DNA of 64,000 nt, taken from contig CANGHN010000005.1 in the NCBI GenBank assembly GCA_947453825.1, positions 26,531-90,530 on the forward strand. Reading direction: 5' to 3'. Of this stretch, positions 18,272 through 27,099 are shown in pieces. The notes under the pieces are model-generated. The model was not told where the DNA came from. It searched no databases and worked only from the letters and a program-made list of their open reading frames with translations. The stretch is from Betaproteobacteria bacterium (GTDB lineage Bacteria; Pseudomonadota; Gammaproteobacteria; Burkholderiales; Burkholderiaceae). Every line of letters starts with the position of its first letter. Within the stretch, counting starts at the first letter, position 1. Made by a program: the position numbers and the translations under genes.

Positions 18272-19635
18272 CCATGATTGGCTTGGCCGTAAAGGGCTCC
18301 CCCCGTTGCCGGGAAAAGCTGGTTGAAAAGAGCGGGTGTCGTACGGTGACATATTGCGCTGTCCAAGTCGATGTTCAAACCACATTGTTGCAGAAGACCA
18401 AAGGTTTCGTGTTCGCATTTTTCGATTTCCTGGGCAGTAAATTCAGATTGATCGCCTTTGGCTGGGGCATTCACAAGACAAAGTAGTCTTTGTGGGTCGG
18501 GTTTAGCTTGGTAGCTATCGCCTTGATCTTGGGCGCAGACATAGACAGTTGGTTTGCTAGGGAGACGGCCCATATTGAAAATATCGTCAAACTCAGCCTG
18601 ATAATCTTGATTGAAGAAAACATTGTGGCGTAGCAAAGGAAAGCTATCTGTTTTGACGGACATCGACCATGTAAGCGCAGAAAGTGATCTCTTGGCAGGT
18701 GATGGCGGAGTCATTCTGGCATTCAACGCTTTGATTCCTTCTGCATTGAGTAGGCCAGCTTGGAGTGCAGCGAGATCGCCATTGAAAATCACATGATCTC
18801 CATAAAGAAGGGTTCCATTTGTCAAGCGGATGCCGCTGACCTTCCCATTCTTGAGTAGAATTTCTTCGCATGCCTGCCCAGTTAGAAAATGTACACCCTT
18901 CTCTTCAGCTAATTTACGAATCACTTTTACTAGGGTATACATGCCGCCGTCAACCGCCCAAACACCTTGCGCTTCAACATCAGCAATCAACATGAGGGTT
19001 GCGGGAGCTTGATAGGGTGAGGAGCCGCAATAGGTTGCATAGCGACCAAATAACTGACGCAACCTTGGATCATGGAAGTAGTTGCCGAGTGATTTCCATA
19101 GATTGTTGAATAAACCAATGTCATACAAGACCTTCGCTCCAGAAATGCCTAAGTCCGAGATCATGCCGGCAAAATGCGGCCTGGAAGAAAGCATATAAGG
19201 TTTTTCCAGCGCCTTATATAGGCTACGACATTGATTTGTGAATTGTAAAAACCGTTTTGCTTCAGCTGGGGAAGAAAATTCTGCAATCGCTTGAGCAGAC
19301 TGCTCTGCATCTGAAAATAAATCTAATCGCTCATCCTTACTCCAAGCATGTCTTGCGAGGACGTTGAGTTTTTCAAGCTTTAACTCAGACTCTAGGGAGG
19401 TACCTGCTTTTTGAAAGAGGGCGTCGAAAACCCAGCGCATCGTAAAGACAGTCGGGCCAGAATCGACGGGTGCTGGTACTAGGGGATTATTAGAGCAATT
19501 AATTTGTCGAATCTTGCCACCAACCTGATGCTCTTTTTCAATTACGGTAACTTCAACACCAGAGGAGGCCAGATCAAGCGCACAAGTTAGTCCACCAATG
19601 CCACCACCAATAATAATGACAGGTGTCTTAGCCAA
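18070..19635 (-). CDS. crtD: Hydroxyneurosporene/methoxyneurosporene 3,4-desaturase
   Basis: FAD-dependent 3,4-desaturase of the spheroidene pathway, CrtI superfamily, about 521 aa. It has the dinucleotide fold VIIIGGGIGGLTCALDLASSG near its N-terminus, EKEHQVGGKIRQI, DSGPTVFTMRWVFDALF, and a C-terminal GLYLAGGSVHPGPGVPMAALSG. A TTG at 19635 overlaps the crtA stop and is preceded by GGAAGG at a good distance; the in-frame ATG at 19668 is an alternative. Together with CrtC, CrtF and CrtA it defines a spheroidene/spheroidenone-type pathway. Its 3' end overlaps the crtC frame. Confidence 0.95.
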   Translation of the reverse strand: MAKTPVIIIGGGIGGLTCALDLASSGVEVTVIEKEHQVGGKIRQINCSNNPLVPAPVDSGPTVFTMRWVFDALFQKAGTSLESELKLEKLNVLARHAWSKDERLDLFSDAEQSAQAIAEFSSPAEAKRFLQFTNQCRSLYKALEKPYMLSSRPHFAGMISDLGISGAKVLYDIGLFNNLWKSLGNYFHDPRLRQLFGRYATYCGSSPYQAPATLMLIADVEAQGVWAVDGGMYTLVKVIRKLAEEKGVHFLTGQACEEILLKNGKVSGIRLTNGTLLYGDHVIFNGDLAALQAGLLNAEGIKALNARMTPPSPAKRSLSALTWSMSVKTDSFPLLRHNVFFNQDYQAEFDDIFNMGRLPSKPTVYVCAQDQGDSYQAKPDPQRLLCLVNAPAKGDQSEFTAQEIEKCEHETFGLLQQCGLNIDLDSAICHRTTPALFNQLFPATGGALYGQANHGWMETFGRASAHSPIPGLYLAGGSVHPGPGVPMAALSGRMAAATLMGHLGLTKLSGRTLISGGTSML

Positions 19636-20314
19636 GAGTTCGACCCTTCCAGCTACCGAAAGCATCAAAAGGTTGATAGCGTGAAAACATCGATTCAGAA
19701 AAGTAGTTGCCGCTCATCGATGCTCGGATCGCAGCTTGGTGTGCTCCTTGTCTTGCATATTGATCCATTGCTGCTTGGGATTCCCAGATCGTGAAAGTAG
19801 CTTGACGAAAAAAGGGTGCCTCACCCACACCGGCAGCAATAATGCAGCCCAAGGATTGTTGGAGGGATGTTTCTGCTGCAGGTTGCTTGCGCCAAAAAGG
19901 CAGGCAATACAAAGGCTTAATCGAGGCTCTTGTAATAGAAACGATTGGGCCTGTTGATGGAGCCTGCGTTGTAATTTGAGGGGTAAATCCTGACCACTGA
20001 CCTTTTAGTGAATACGCTTTCAGCTTTACGGAAAAGAATTCATTTGAATGCTCTTTGTACCACTGGATGAGTTTAGAAGATTGGCAAAAGGCATCCAGAC
20101 TAGCGCCATCTTGAAAGATACAAAAAAGCGCTTGATGGGTTCCGCTTGGATGAATGGAGAATCCTCCATTTTTTCCTGAGCCCATGTGTTTATAGAACTC
20201 AAGTCCAGGTGTTGACCAAAGCCATAGCCTTGCAAACATGAGTCTTAAAATGCCACTAATTTTTGCTGATGACTGGATATCTACAAGAACCATCAATGCA
20301 ACTTGGTTACCCAT
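19628..20314 (-). CDS. crtA: Spheroidene monooxygenase
   Basis: Oxygen-dependent haem-containing monooxygenase that adds the 2-keto group to give spheroidenone, about 228 aa. Recognisable segments are ALMVLVDIQS, WSTPGLEFYKHMGSGKNGGF, the PLYCLPFWRKQP stretch and TFTIWESQAAMDQYARQGAH, as in other CrtA proteins. The frame is open to a TTG at 20332 overlapping the ppsR stop; the ATG at 20314 is preferred. It lies between ppsR and crtD in a tightly packed minus-strand operon. Its presence suggests ketocarotenoids, which protect aerobic phototrophs against light and oxygen. Confidence 0.93.
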   Translation of the reverse strand: MGNQVALMVLVDIQSSAKISGILRLMFARLWLWSTPGLEFYKHMGSGKNGGFSIHPSGTHQALFCIFQDGASLDAFCQSSKLIQWYKEHSNEFFSVKLKAYSLKGQWSGFTPQITTQAPSTGPIVSITRASIKPLYCLPFWRKQPAAETSLQQSLGCIIAAGVGEAPFFRQATFTIWESQAAMDQYARQGAHQAAIRASMSGNYFSESMFSRYQPFDAFGSWKGRTLG

Positions 20315-20324
20315 TGCTGACTTT

Positions 20325-21737
20325 CTAATCAATACCCTTATTGGGGTCTACTAGACCATACTTTCTGAGTTTGATATAGAGGCTCTGTCGAGATAAACCA
20401 AGAATTTCAGAGGCAGAGACACGGTTGTCATTAGTGAGATCTAAAGCGGCTTTGATGCAAAGCTGTTCAATGAGGTCAGTTGTTTCCGCTAGGATATCTT
20501 TCAATGGCACTTGTCCCACTAGCAGGGACAATTCTTCAGAGCTACGTACCAGTTTTTTATTAATACGCTTGTCTTTATCCTGCCTCGAGTCAATTTGACG
20601 AAAGATCATGCCAATGCAAGCGCGTGGCTTTACTACTGATACTGCTGAAATATCGACTAATTTAATACTGCTGCTGTTGCTTTTAATGGAGGAGGTGCAG
20701 GATTGAGAGCTAGCTTTTCCTTTTAAAGATAGCATCATCCGATCAAAATCCAGCGTCTCAGCACCTAGATAACTTTGTATAGAAGTGCTAATCAAGTCAG
20801 ATTCATTCTTGGTATTACTTAATTTTACAAAGGCTTTATTGGCCTTCAGAATCAGACCTTCTGGAGTGCACACGACAAAACCATAAGCATTATTTTCAAT
20901 TGCCTGGATAGTCAAAGAGTCGGACTCTAAAAAGTCGGCTGATTTGGTTAAGTCTAAGGGCTTGAGATTCAGTAGTAAGTAAGGTTTGCCAATGTTCGTA
21001 AATGTGCTTGCACTGATCTGAATTGTTTTACTACCGATGAGGAAGGTGTCTGATACCGCTGGTTCACCGGTATCTATGACCTCTTGCAAAAAGGCCCTAG
21101 CTTTGATGATTTCATTAGTAGACAAGAGGGATAAAAATGATTTTCCAATGCAATTATTTTTAGCAAGCAGTAGTTGCTTCATCGCGTTGCCATTGATTTC
21201 AATCATCGGATATAAATCATCTGCTTTCACGATGATGATCGATTCTGTACCAATTTCAAAAATAGACTGAAAACGAGCCTCGAGTTGGCTTATGTGTAAG
21301 TAACTTTGACTAATCTCTTTTTGGGCCAACACCAAATCTTGCTGCAACTGCGATGTTTCTGTGAGATCTTTGCCGATAACGATGATCTTTTGATTTGACA
21401 ATGCCTTAATTGAGGCACACATTATTGGCAAGGCAATATTTTTTTCATTGCCCAACATATTGACTTGTCTAAATTTGGAAATGCTTTCTGGGTTAGCTTC
21501 TTCTAGTAAATACTGCACTTTTTTCCTGCTATCGACTTCGACAGCCTCCAACCATTTTTTTCCTATTAGATCGGCTGGAATTTTTTTTGCTAAATGTTGA
21601 TTTTCAGCGTAGACATTCTGAATTAACCCTAAATCATCCACAACAATAGAAATATCTGCCGATGCAAGTGCTATCTGGCTAAGCTCTTTACTGCTTAAGT
21701 CCTGATAGAGTTTGTTTGGATGGTTTGAGACTGACAT
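20325..21737 (-). CDS. ppsR: PpsR/CrtJ-type redox-sensing repressor
   Basis: Repressor of bch, crt and puc genes under oxygen, 470 aa. Two or three PAS-like regions are visible (for example LASADISIVVDDLGLIQNVYA near residue 25, IFEIGTESIIIVKADD near 165 and AIENNAYGFVVCTPEGLILKANK near 283), then a linker and a Fis-type HTH at the C-terminus (DNRVSASEILGLSRQSLYIK). The HTH carries a Cys (EQLCIKAAL) at the position of the redox-active Cys of PpsR/CrtJ; further Cys residues lie in the linker. It starts one base after ppaA ends. Its likely sites are the TGT-N12-ACA palindromes in this window. Confidence 0.95.
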   Translation of the reverse strand: MSVSNHPNKLYQDLSSKELSQIALASADISIVVDDLGLIQNVYAENQHLAKKIPADLIGKKWLEAVEVDSRKKVQYLLEEANPESISKFRQVNMLGNEKNIALPIMCASIKALSNQKIIVIGKDLTETSQLQQDLVLAQKEISQSYLHISQLEARFQSIFEIGTESIIIVKADDLYPMIEINGNAMKQLLLAKNNCIGKSFLSLLSTNEIIKARAFLQEVIDTGEPAVSDTFLIGSKTIQISASTFTNIGKPYLLLNLKPLDLTKSADFLESDSLTIQAIENNAYGFVVCTPEGLILKANKAFVKLSNTKNESDLISTSIQSYLGAETLDFDRMMLSLKGKASSQSCTSSIKSNSSSIKLVDISAVSVVKPRACIGMIFRQIDSRQDKDKRINKKLVRSSEELSLLVGQVPLKDILAETTDLIEQLCIKAALDLTNDNRVSASEILGLSRQSLYIKLRKYGLVDPNKGID

Positions 21738-21738
21738 C

Positions 21739-22578
21739 TTAATTTAAGGCATTTCTTTGGGTCATGAATTGAGACACCTTTTTCATAGCCTCTTCAGGTG
21801 TTAAGGCGCAGATATCTGCAGAAGAATTATCCATCAATTCTGGCTTGTAATCCAGTAATGGACCACCTACCATGGTTAATACCCCTTTATTTTTAGAAGC
21901 ATTCTTTACCTCAGCCAGTAAGGCTTCTACGGTATCCCACTGGTCTTCGCAAGAGATAGAAATTCCCAGCAAATCATAGGCTTGTAAATGAACTCGCTCT
22001 TTTACATCTTCGTCGGTAATTTCAATTTCGACTGTCGTATTCCAGCCATTAATCTTCAAAAATTCACTCAATATTAAGATGCCAAGTGTGTGTTGTGATC
22101 CTGGCGCATTAACCAGAAGTGCTTTACCTTTGAAATCAGTGAAATTGGCCTCATTCATAAAAAGTGGGCTGAGCTGGTGAATCATATTTTGGGCGCGTCC
22201 CAGTGCCATAGTGACCTCTGTGAAGCTATTTTCATCGGCTTCCCAGAGAAGCTGCAAACGTCTGGTCGATGCTGGTATGAGATCCATGTACAGGGAGACA
22301 AGTGAATAGCCTGATTTTTGCATTGTTGCTATATAGGAGAGGCAGTCCTCAATGGGGCCGTCCAATAAGATCTGGCAAAAGTCGTCTATTTGAGTTTGAT
22401 CTACTTTGATTCCAGTAGCCTGATTTGCAGCATTCTTGTTGTATGACTCTAGGCTATGGCCCATTAGCAAGCGGGGAATTATTTCAGACTCAATCGTTTT
22501 ATTGAGCCATTGCATCATTTCTGCATTATCTAATTTGCCTAAATTAGATTGGAATGTTTTTTTCAGTGAGTCCGACAA
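21739..22578 (-). CDS. ppaA: PpaA/AerR-type cobalamin-binding antirepressor
   Basis: A 279-aa regulator with a B12-binding (Rossmann) domain in its C-terminal half: GKALLVNAPGSQHTLGILILSEFLKINGW, then LLGISISCEDQWDTVEALL and LTMVGGPLLDY. The N-terminal half is helical, as in the PpaA/AerR family that modulates PpsR/CrtJ in response to light via bound cobalamin. It is the first gene of the ppaA-ppsR-crtADC operon, divergent from bchF. Whether it acts as an antirepressor here is inferred from family and context. Confidence 0.9.
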   Translation of the reverse strand: MSDSLKKTFQSNLGKLDNAEMMQWLNKTIESEIIPRLLMGHSLESYNKNAANQATGIKVDQTQIDDFCQILLDGPIEDCLSYIATMQKSGYSLVSLYMDLIPASTRRLQLLWEADENSFTEVTMALGRAQNMIHQLSPLFMNEANFTDFKGKALLVNAPGSQHTLGILILSEFLKINGWNTTVEIEITDEDVKERVHLQAYDLLGISISCEDQWDTVEALLAEVKNASKNKGVLTMVGGPLLDYKPELMDNSSADICALTPEEAMKKVSQFMTQRNALN

Positions 22579-22672
22579 AGCCCATCTCCTAATGATGCGG
22601 TAATCGAGACAAATTATGGGTGCTTAATACGGCTATAAAAATGCTGCACCGCAAAAAAATAAATCACCTTTT

Positions 22673-22769
22673 CCCCTAAAAGGGGTATTTGCTAACAAGC
22701 CTATTTGGCATTCTTTTTGCATAAATTGCCATAGGGAAACTACCAGTAATAGGGTTACCCCGAGGGGTA
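22673..22769. promoter_or_regulatory. Two GGGG-core inverted repeats in the ppaA-bchF divergent region
   Basis: CCCCT-AAA-AGGGG at 22673-22685 and TACCCC-GA-GGGGTA at 22756-22769, 83 bases apart, both followed by GTAT. They sit between the divergent ppaA and bchF genes (22579-22869, 291 bases with no gene). I know no regulator for this motif; it is a candidate operator only. Confidence 0.4.
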
Positions 22770-22784
22770 TATTTTACTAAATAA

Positions 22785-22802
22785 CGTAAACTTTGATTGA
22801 CA
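22785..22802. promoter_or_regulatory. Degenerate PpsR-type site upstream of bchF
   Basis: CGT (22785-22787), 12 bases, ACA (22800-22802): one base off TGT-N12-ACA. Its right half TTGATTGACA is identical to that of the hemA site at 39761-39778. A TTGACA (22797-22802) that could be a -35 box overlaps it, but no good -10 follows at standard spacing. Confidence 0.5.
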
Positions 22803-22869
22803 CTTTTAGACTTTAAAAGCGGGCCGTAGATTGTTTTAGAGGCGTTTAAGAAAATTTAGCAGACTGTGT

Positions 22870-23394
22870 ATGGAAAAAACATATAGACCACTTTACACCC
22901 CAGAAGAGCGGGTGAGAAGAGATGCAACTAAATGGACCTTGGTTCAGGGAATCTTGGCGCCTATTCAATTTGTTGTTTTCCTAGTGAGTCTTTATCTTGT
23001 ACTGCGTTTTCTCTTCACTGGTGAGGGTGAGAGCGCAGCGAATATTTCAGTAGTGGTTAAAACACTCACGCTCTATACCATCATGATTACCGGATGCATT
23101 TGGGAGAAGGTTGTTTTCAACTGCTATTTATTCGCCCCAGCATTCTTTTGGGAAGATGTATTCAGTATGCTGGTGCTGCTCTTACATACCTTGTATCTGC
23201 TGGCTTTGGGAACTGGGTACTTAGATCAAACGCAACTCATGTTGCTCGCTTTAGCTGCCTATGCAACGTATGTTGTGAATGCTGGCCAATTCATTTGGAA
23301 GTTGCGTATGGCACGTTTGGATGAAGCAAAAAAAAAGATGGCAGCCGCCTCTCTCAATCCCGCAATGGCAAGCCCCATGGTTGAAGTAATTTAA
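22870..23394 (+). CDS. bchF: 3-vinyl bacteriochlorophyllide hydratase
   Basis: Membrane hydratase converting the 3-vinyl to the 3-hydroxyethyl group ahead of BchC, 174 aa with about four hydrophobic helices. It starts MEKTYRPLYTPEERVRRDATKW, then GILAPIQFVVFLVSL, and contains WEKVVFNCYLFAPAFFWEDV, the most conserved BchF segment. It heads the bchF-bchM-lhaA-puh-acsF-bchG-bchP array. The usual bchN-bchB neighbours are missing between bchF and bchM. Confidence 0.95.
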   Translation: MEKTYRPLYTPEERVRRDATKWTLVQGILAPIQFVVFLVSLYLVLRFLFTGEGESAANISVVVKTLTLYTIMITGCIWEKVVFNCYLFAPAFFWEDVFSMLVLLLHTLYLLALGTGYLDQTQLMLLALAAYATYVVNAGQFIWKLRMARLDEAKKKMAAASLNPAMASPMVEVI

Positions 23395-23407
23395 AGGCGA
23401 TTATTCG

Positions 23408-24133
23408 ATGCTTGAAAATTCTTACACCCAAAAGCGCAGTCAGCTGCAGGAGTATTTTGATCGCACTGCAGTAGATGCTTGGGCTAAGCTCACGTCGACT
23501 GCTAAGGTGAGTGGTATTCGTGCCAAGGTTCGTGCTGGACGTGAAGAAATGCGTCACTTATTGCTGAGTTATTTACCTCATGATTTGACTGGTCAACGTG
23601 TTTTGGATGCTGGTTGTGGAACTGGGGTCTTAGCCGCGGATTTAGCAAAACGGGGAGCACATGTCGTTGCGATTGATTTATCACCAACCTTAGTCGATTT
23701 AGCGCGCGAGAGAATCGGTCAAGATTTTGGTTCTGGCTCGATTGAGTTTCGCTCTGGTGACATGTTAGATCCTGGCTTAGGTGAGTTTGATCATGTGATT
23801 TGTATGGATTCCATGATTCACTATCACCATTTGGATATCGCTAATGCGATGGCTAAGCTTGCTGATCGCACTAGAGCTAACATCGCCTTTACTTTTGCGC
23901 CCAATAATGCGGCATTAAGTACCTTGTTGACCATTGGTAGCTTATTTCCAAGAAGCGATCGATCACCATTTATTCAACCAATTTCGATTGATTCCTTAAC
24001 CAGAACATTTAGTGAGCATGATGGTTTGGTGGATTGGGCCCCAGTAAGTACGCAAAAAGTGCAACGCGCTTTTTACTTTTCACAGGCTATGCGCTTAAGC
24101 AAAAAGCCGACCGATCAGAATAAAGCGCGATAA
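23408..24133 (+). CDS. bchM: Mg-protoporphyrin IX O-methyltransferase
   Basis: SAM-dependent methyltransferase that makes the 13-propionate methyl ester, the substrate of the AcsF cyclase, 241 aa. The N-terminus YFDRTAVDAWAKLTSTAKVSGIR is typical; motif I is VLDAGCGTGVLAADLAKRG near residues 60-78, and VICMDSMIHYH lies near 120. It begins 13 bases after bchF and ends 2 bases before lhaA. Confidence 0.95.
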   Translation: MLENSYTQKRSQLQEYFDRTAVDAWAKLTSTAKVSGIRAKVRAGREEMRHLLLSYLPHDLTGQRVLDAGCGTGVLAADLAKRGAHVVAIDLSPTLVDLARERIGQDFGSGSIEFRSGDMLDPGLGEFDHVICMDSMIHYHHLDIANAMAKLADRTRANIAFTFAPNNAALSTLLTIGSLFPRSDRSPFIQPISIDSLTRTFSEHDGLVDWAPVSTQKVQRAFYFSQAMRLSKKPTDQNKAR

Positions 24134-24135
24134 CC

Positions 24136-25584
24136 ATGAAAATGTTTACTCTGACCTGGCGCGGCAAAGAGCTATTTGAAAACTGGAAGAGAGTGAGTCC
24201 CAGATTCTTGCCTTTTGCTGATATCGCCACCAAAGAGTTGCCATTAAGTCGTCTCTTAAGACTGTCACTATTTCAGGTGAGCGTAGGCATGGCAATGGTG
24301 ATGCTGATTGGCACCTTAAATCGAGTGATGATTATTGAGTTACAAGTCAGCGCTGCTTTAGTGTCGATTATGGTTGCTTTACCTCTATTATTTGCCCCCT
24401 TTAGAGCGCTTGTTGGTTTTAAGAGTGATAGCCATAAGTCATTCCTTGGGTGGCGTAGGGTGCCCTATATTTGGATTGGCTCTTGGTTGCAATTTGGTGG
24501 TTTTGCAATCATGCCCTTTGCACTCATCTTATTGTCTGGTGATACCACTTGGCCTGCCTGGTTTGCACAAGGCGCTACTGGACTTGCCTTCCTATTGGTC
24601 GGTGCTGGGATGCAGACCACTCAAACTGCCGGTCTCGCCTTAGCATCGGATCTGGCAGAGCCTCAGGCTAGACCTAGAGTTGTCGCGCTCATGTACATGA
24701 TGTTATTGCTTGGTATGGCAGTCAGCAGTGCAATTTTTGGCTATTTACTGATTGATATCACCCCCATTTTGTTGATTCGTGTAGTGCAGGGTGTTGCTGC
24801 AACTACTTTGCTACTCAATTTAATTGCAGCCTGGAAGCAAGAGCCCCGTCAACCCCATTTAACAGCGCACTCTATTCCAACTCCTAGCTTTAAAGAGACT
24901 TGGGCTACTTTTGCGCAACAGGGCAAGGTGATGCGTTTCTTGGTTGCCTTAGGTTTGGGTACAGCTGCATTTAGCATGCAAGACATTATTTTGGAGCCTT
25001 ACGGCGCTGAAGTATTGGGCCTATCGGTAAGTGCGACTACGGTATTAACCAGTCTGACTTCTGTAGGGGCGTTGTTTGCTTTTGGTGTGGCTGCACGTTA
25101 TTTGAATCGCTCGATTGATCCCTATCGCCTAGCCTCTATTGGTGCTCTATTTGGGATTCTGGCTTTTAGTTGCGTCATTTTTTCTGAGCCCTTGCTTTCC
25201 CCCTTACTGTTCCGTTGCGGTGCATTTTTGATTGGCTTTGGCGGCGGATTATTTTCTGTGAGCACTTTAACTGCCGCAATGAGTTTTGAATCAGGAGGAA
25301 TGAATGGTTTAGTCCTCGGCGCTTGGGGTGCAGTTCATGCTACGGCATCTGGTATTGCGATTGCCGCTGGTGGAGTCGTTCGAGACCTTATTTCTAGTCT
25401 AGCGACGAATGGTTTTTTAGGCGAGGGTCTGATTTCTACTGCAACAGGCTATAGCTTTGTCTACCACATTGAATTTTATTTATTGTTTGCAACATTGATT
25501 GCAATTGGGCCTTTGGTCATTATGAACAAACAGCCCTTGATGAATGTTTCTCAGAAGTTTGGTTTAGATGAATTACCAAGTTAA
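24136..25584 (+). CDS. lhaA: LH1 assembly protein, PucC/LhaA family
   Basis: Twelve-helix major-facilitator-like protein, 482 aa, that helps LH1 and RC-LH1 assembly, probably by handling bacteriochlorophyll or antenna subunits. Signatures are ADIATKELPLSRLLRLSLFQVS, IGTLNRVMIIELQVSAALVS, GFKSDSHKSFLGWRRVPYIW and LGAWGAVHATASGIAIAAGG. Its place directly upstream of puhA identifies it as LhaA rather than PucC. It is strongly similar to the pucC product at 37121-38533 (same WRRVPYIW and FQVSVGMA segments). Confidence 0.92.
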   Translation: MKMFTLTWRGKELFENWKRVSPRFLPFADIATKELPLSRLLRLSLFQVSVGMAMVMLIGTLNRVMIIELQVSAALVSIMVALPLLFAPFRALVGFKSDSHKSFLGWRRVPYIWIGSWLQFGGFAIMPFALILLSGDTTWPAWFAQGATGLAFLLVGAGMQTTQTAGLALASDLAEPQARPRVVALMYMMLLLGMAVSSAIFGYLLIDITPILLIRVVQGVAATTLLLNLIAAWKQEPRQPHLTAHSIPTPSFKETWATFAQQGKVMRFLVALGLGTAAFSMQDIILEPYGAEVLGLSVSATTVLTSLTSVGALFAFGVAARYLNRSIDPYRLASIGALFGILAFSCVIFSEPLLSPLLFRCGAFLIGFGGGLFSVSTLTAAMSFESGGMNGLVLGAWGAVHATASGIAIAAGGVVRDLISSLATNGFLGEGLISTATGYSFVYHIEFYLLFATLIAIGPLVIMNKQPLMNVSQKFGLDELPS

Positions 25585-25606
25585 ATAGTGTCACAGTATT
25601 TTTTTC

Positions 25607-25623
25607 ACAATAAGCCTTATTGT
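25607..25623. other. 17-base inverted repeat between lhaA and puhA
   Basis: ACAATAAG-C-CTTATTGT, a perfect 8+1+8 repeat 18 bases upstream of the puhA start, preceded by a T-run. The one-base spacer makes it more operator-like than a hairpin. It is not a TGT-N12-ACA site, and I cannot assign a regulator. Confidence 0.45.
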
Positions 25624-25640
25624 TAAAAAGGGAGAGCAAG

Positions 25641-26411
25641 ATGGCAACCGGAGCAATTACAGGATATGTAGATGTTGCGCAATTAGTTCTATATGCATTT
25701 TGGGTATTTTTTGCGGCCCTCGTTTATTACCTTACCGTAGAAAGTAAGCGTGAAGGCTTTCCACTAGAGTACGACGTTCGTGGCGAGACCAGGCGAGCGG
25801 CTGGAATAGCGGGCATGCCAGCACCAAAAACTTTTCATACAGAGTTTTGGGGAGATGTAACTGTTCCTAAGGATGAGCCTCTTGAACAAGTGGCTGCAAG
25901 ACCATCTAGCTATCTCAATGGCGCCCCCTTAGTTCCCACGGGTAATCCTATGCTCGATGGAGTTGGGCCAGGCGCATTTACGAAGCGTGCTGATATTCCT
26001 GATATGACATCAGAAGGTCAAAAGCGCATTCTGCCAGGTCGCTTGCTGGGTCAATTTAGCGTCGCCAAACAAGATAAAACTCCTGTTGGTATGCAAGTGG
26101 TTGGCGATGATGGTGTGGTTGCTGGCACCGTTAAAGAGCTTTGGATAGACCAGGCTGAAGTCGTGATTCGCTATTTTGAAATTGAGACCTTGCCAGAGTT
26201 TGGTGGCAGAAGAGTGTTATTGCCGATTAATTTTTCTAGAGTTGGCAAGGACTCTATCAAGGTTGAGTCAATTCTTGGCAATCAATTTGCATTAGTACCG
26301 GGCTTGAAGAGTCAAGACCAGATTACGCTTCTAGAAGAAGAAAAGATCATGGCCTACTTTGGTGGCGGCACTCTATATGCAACTCCTGAGCGTCAAGAAC
26401 CTCTGATCTAA
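25641..26411 (+). CDS. puhA: Photosynthetic reaction centre H subunit
   Basis: H subunit, 256 aa, that caps the cytoplasmic face of the reaction centre and guides protons to QB. A single N-terminal membrane helix (VDVAQLVLYAFWVFFAALVYYL) is followed by a PRC-barrel domain; GFPLEYDVRGET, TPVGMQVVGDDGVVAGTVKELWID and RVLLPINFSRV are characteristic. The start ATG at 25641 is preceded by GGGAGAG; an upstream in-frame TTG at 25620 is less likely. Confidence 0.97.
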   Translation: MATGAITGYVDVAQLVLYAFWVFFAALVYYLTVESKREGFPLEYDVRGETRRAAGIAGMPAPKTFHTEFWGDVTVPKDEPLEQVAARPSSYLNGAPLVPTGNPMLDGVGPGAFTKRADIPDMTSEGQKRILPGRLLGQFSVAKQDKTPVGMQVVGDDGVVAGTVKELWIDQAEVVIRYFEIETLPEFGGRRVLLPINFSRVGKDSIKVESILGNQFALVPGLKSQDQITLLEEEKIMAYFGGGTLYATPERQEPLI

Positions 26412-26433
26412 ATCACTATCTAGAAAGTATTTT

Positions 26434-27099
26434 GTGAATCAAAAACCATACGAATCAGCAGAGCATGAGTTCGAGGCAGCCTTAGGGTTGCCCGAACCAT
26501 TACCTGTTGGCGAAACTATTCTTTGGCAAGGCGCTCCTAGTTGGACTGCGATGGCTAAGCATGTATTTCGTTTGCAATGGCTTGCAGTCTATTTTGCAGT
26601 GATTGTGGTTTTGCAGGTCTTTTCAGTAGCGGGTAGTGAAGGTGGGTTAGCTGCAGGCTGGAGTAGTGTTGCTCTTGCAGTTTTTTTAGCGCTGCTTGGG
26701 ATTCTGCTAGTGGGTTTAATGGCTTATTGGTCAGCAACGACCACCATGTATACCTTAACGAACCGTCGCATTGTGATGCGCGTTGGCATTGTTCTCACAG
26801 TGACTTTTAATCTTCCTTATAAATCACTGAAAAGTGCTGACCTGAAGTTATACAAAGATGGTGCCGGTGATATCCCAATGCAAATCGCTACGGAAGATAA
26901 GATCGCATACTTTCATCTATGGCCTCATGCACGCCCATGGCGCTTAGCAAAACCAGAGCCAATGATGCGCTGTGTTCCCAATGCGAAGCATGTTGCGTGT
27001 CTACTTACCCAAGCATGGAGTGACGCTAGTGGCTTTGCGGTCCACACAGATCAAACAGCTTCTCCAGTAAATACTCATGTAGGAGTGCAAACAGCATGA
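26434..27099 (+). CDS. puhB: Photosynthetic complex assembly protein PuhB
   Basis: Membrane protein of 221 aa with about three helices and a bacterial-PH-like region (TLTNRRIVMRVGIVLTVTFNLPYKSLKSADLKLYKDG). It assists reaction-centre and LH1 assembly in Rhodobacter. The start is GTG at 26434, 22 bases after puhA. The stop overlaps the puhC start (ATGA). Identification rests on family features plus the puhA-puhC position. Confidence 0.92.
   Translation: MNQKPYESAEHEFEAALGLPEPLPVGETILWQGAPSWTAMAKHVFRLQWLAVYFAVIVVLQVFSVAGSEGGLAAGWSSVALAVFLALLGILLVGLMAYWSATTTMYTLTNRRIVMRVGIVLTVTFNLPYKSLKSADLKLYKDGAGDIPMQIATEDKIAYFHLWPHARPWRLAKPEPMMRCVPNAKHVACLLTQAWSDASGFAVHTDQTASPVNTHVGVQTA

Noticed and set aside
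18070..18418. Plus-strand and minus-strand extra frames in the crtD/crtC overlap as independent genes
   Set aside because: They exist because of the base composition of the crtD 3' end. Only the crtD and crtC frames carry family motifs.
25590..25611. TGTCACAG...TTCACA upstream of puhA as a PpsR site
   Set aside because: The spacing between TGT and ACA is 15 rather than 12 and the arms are not symmetrical.
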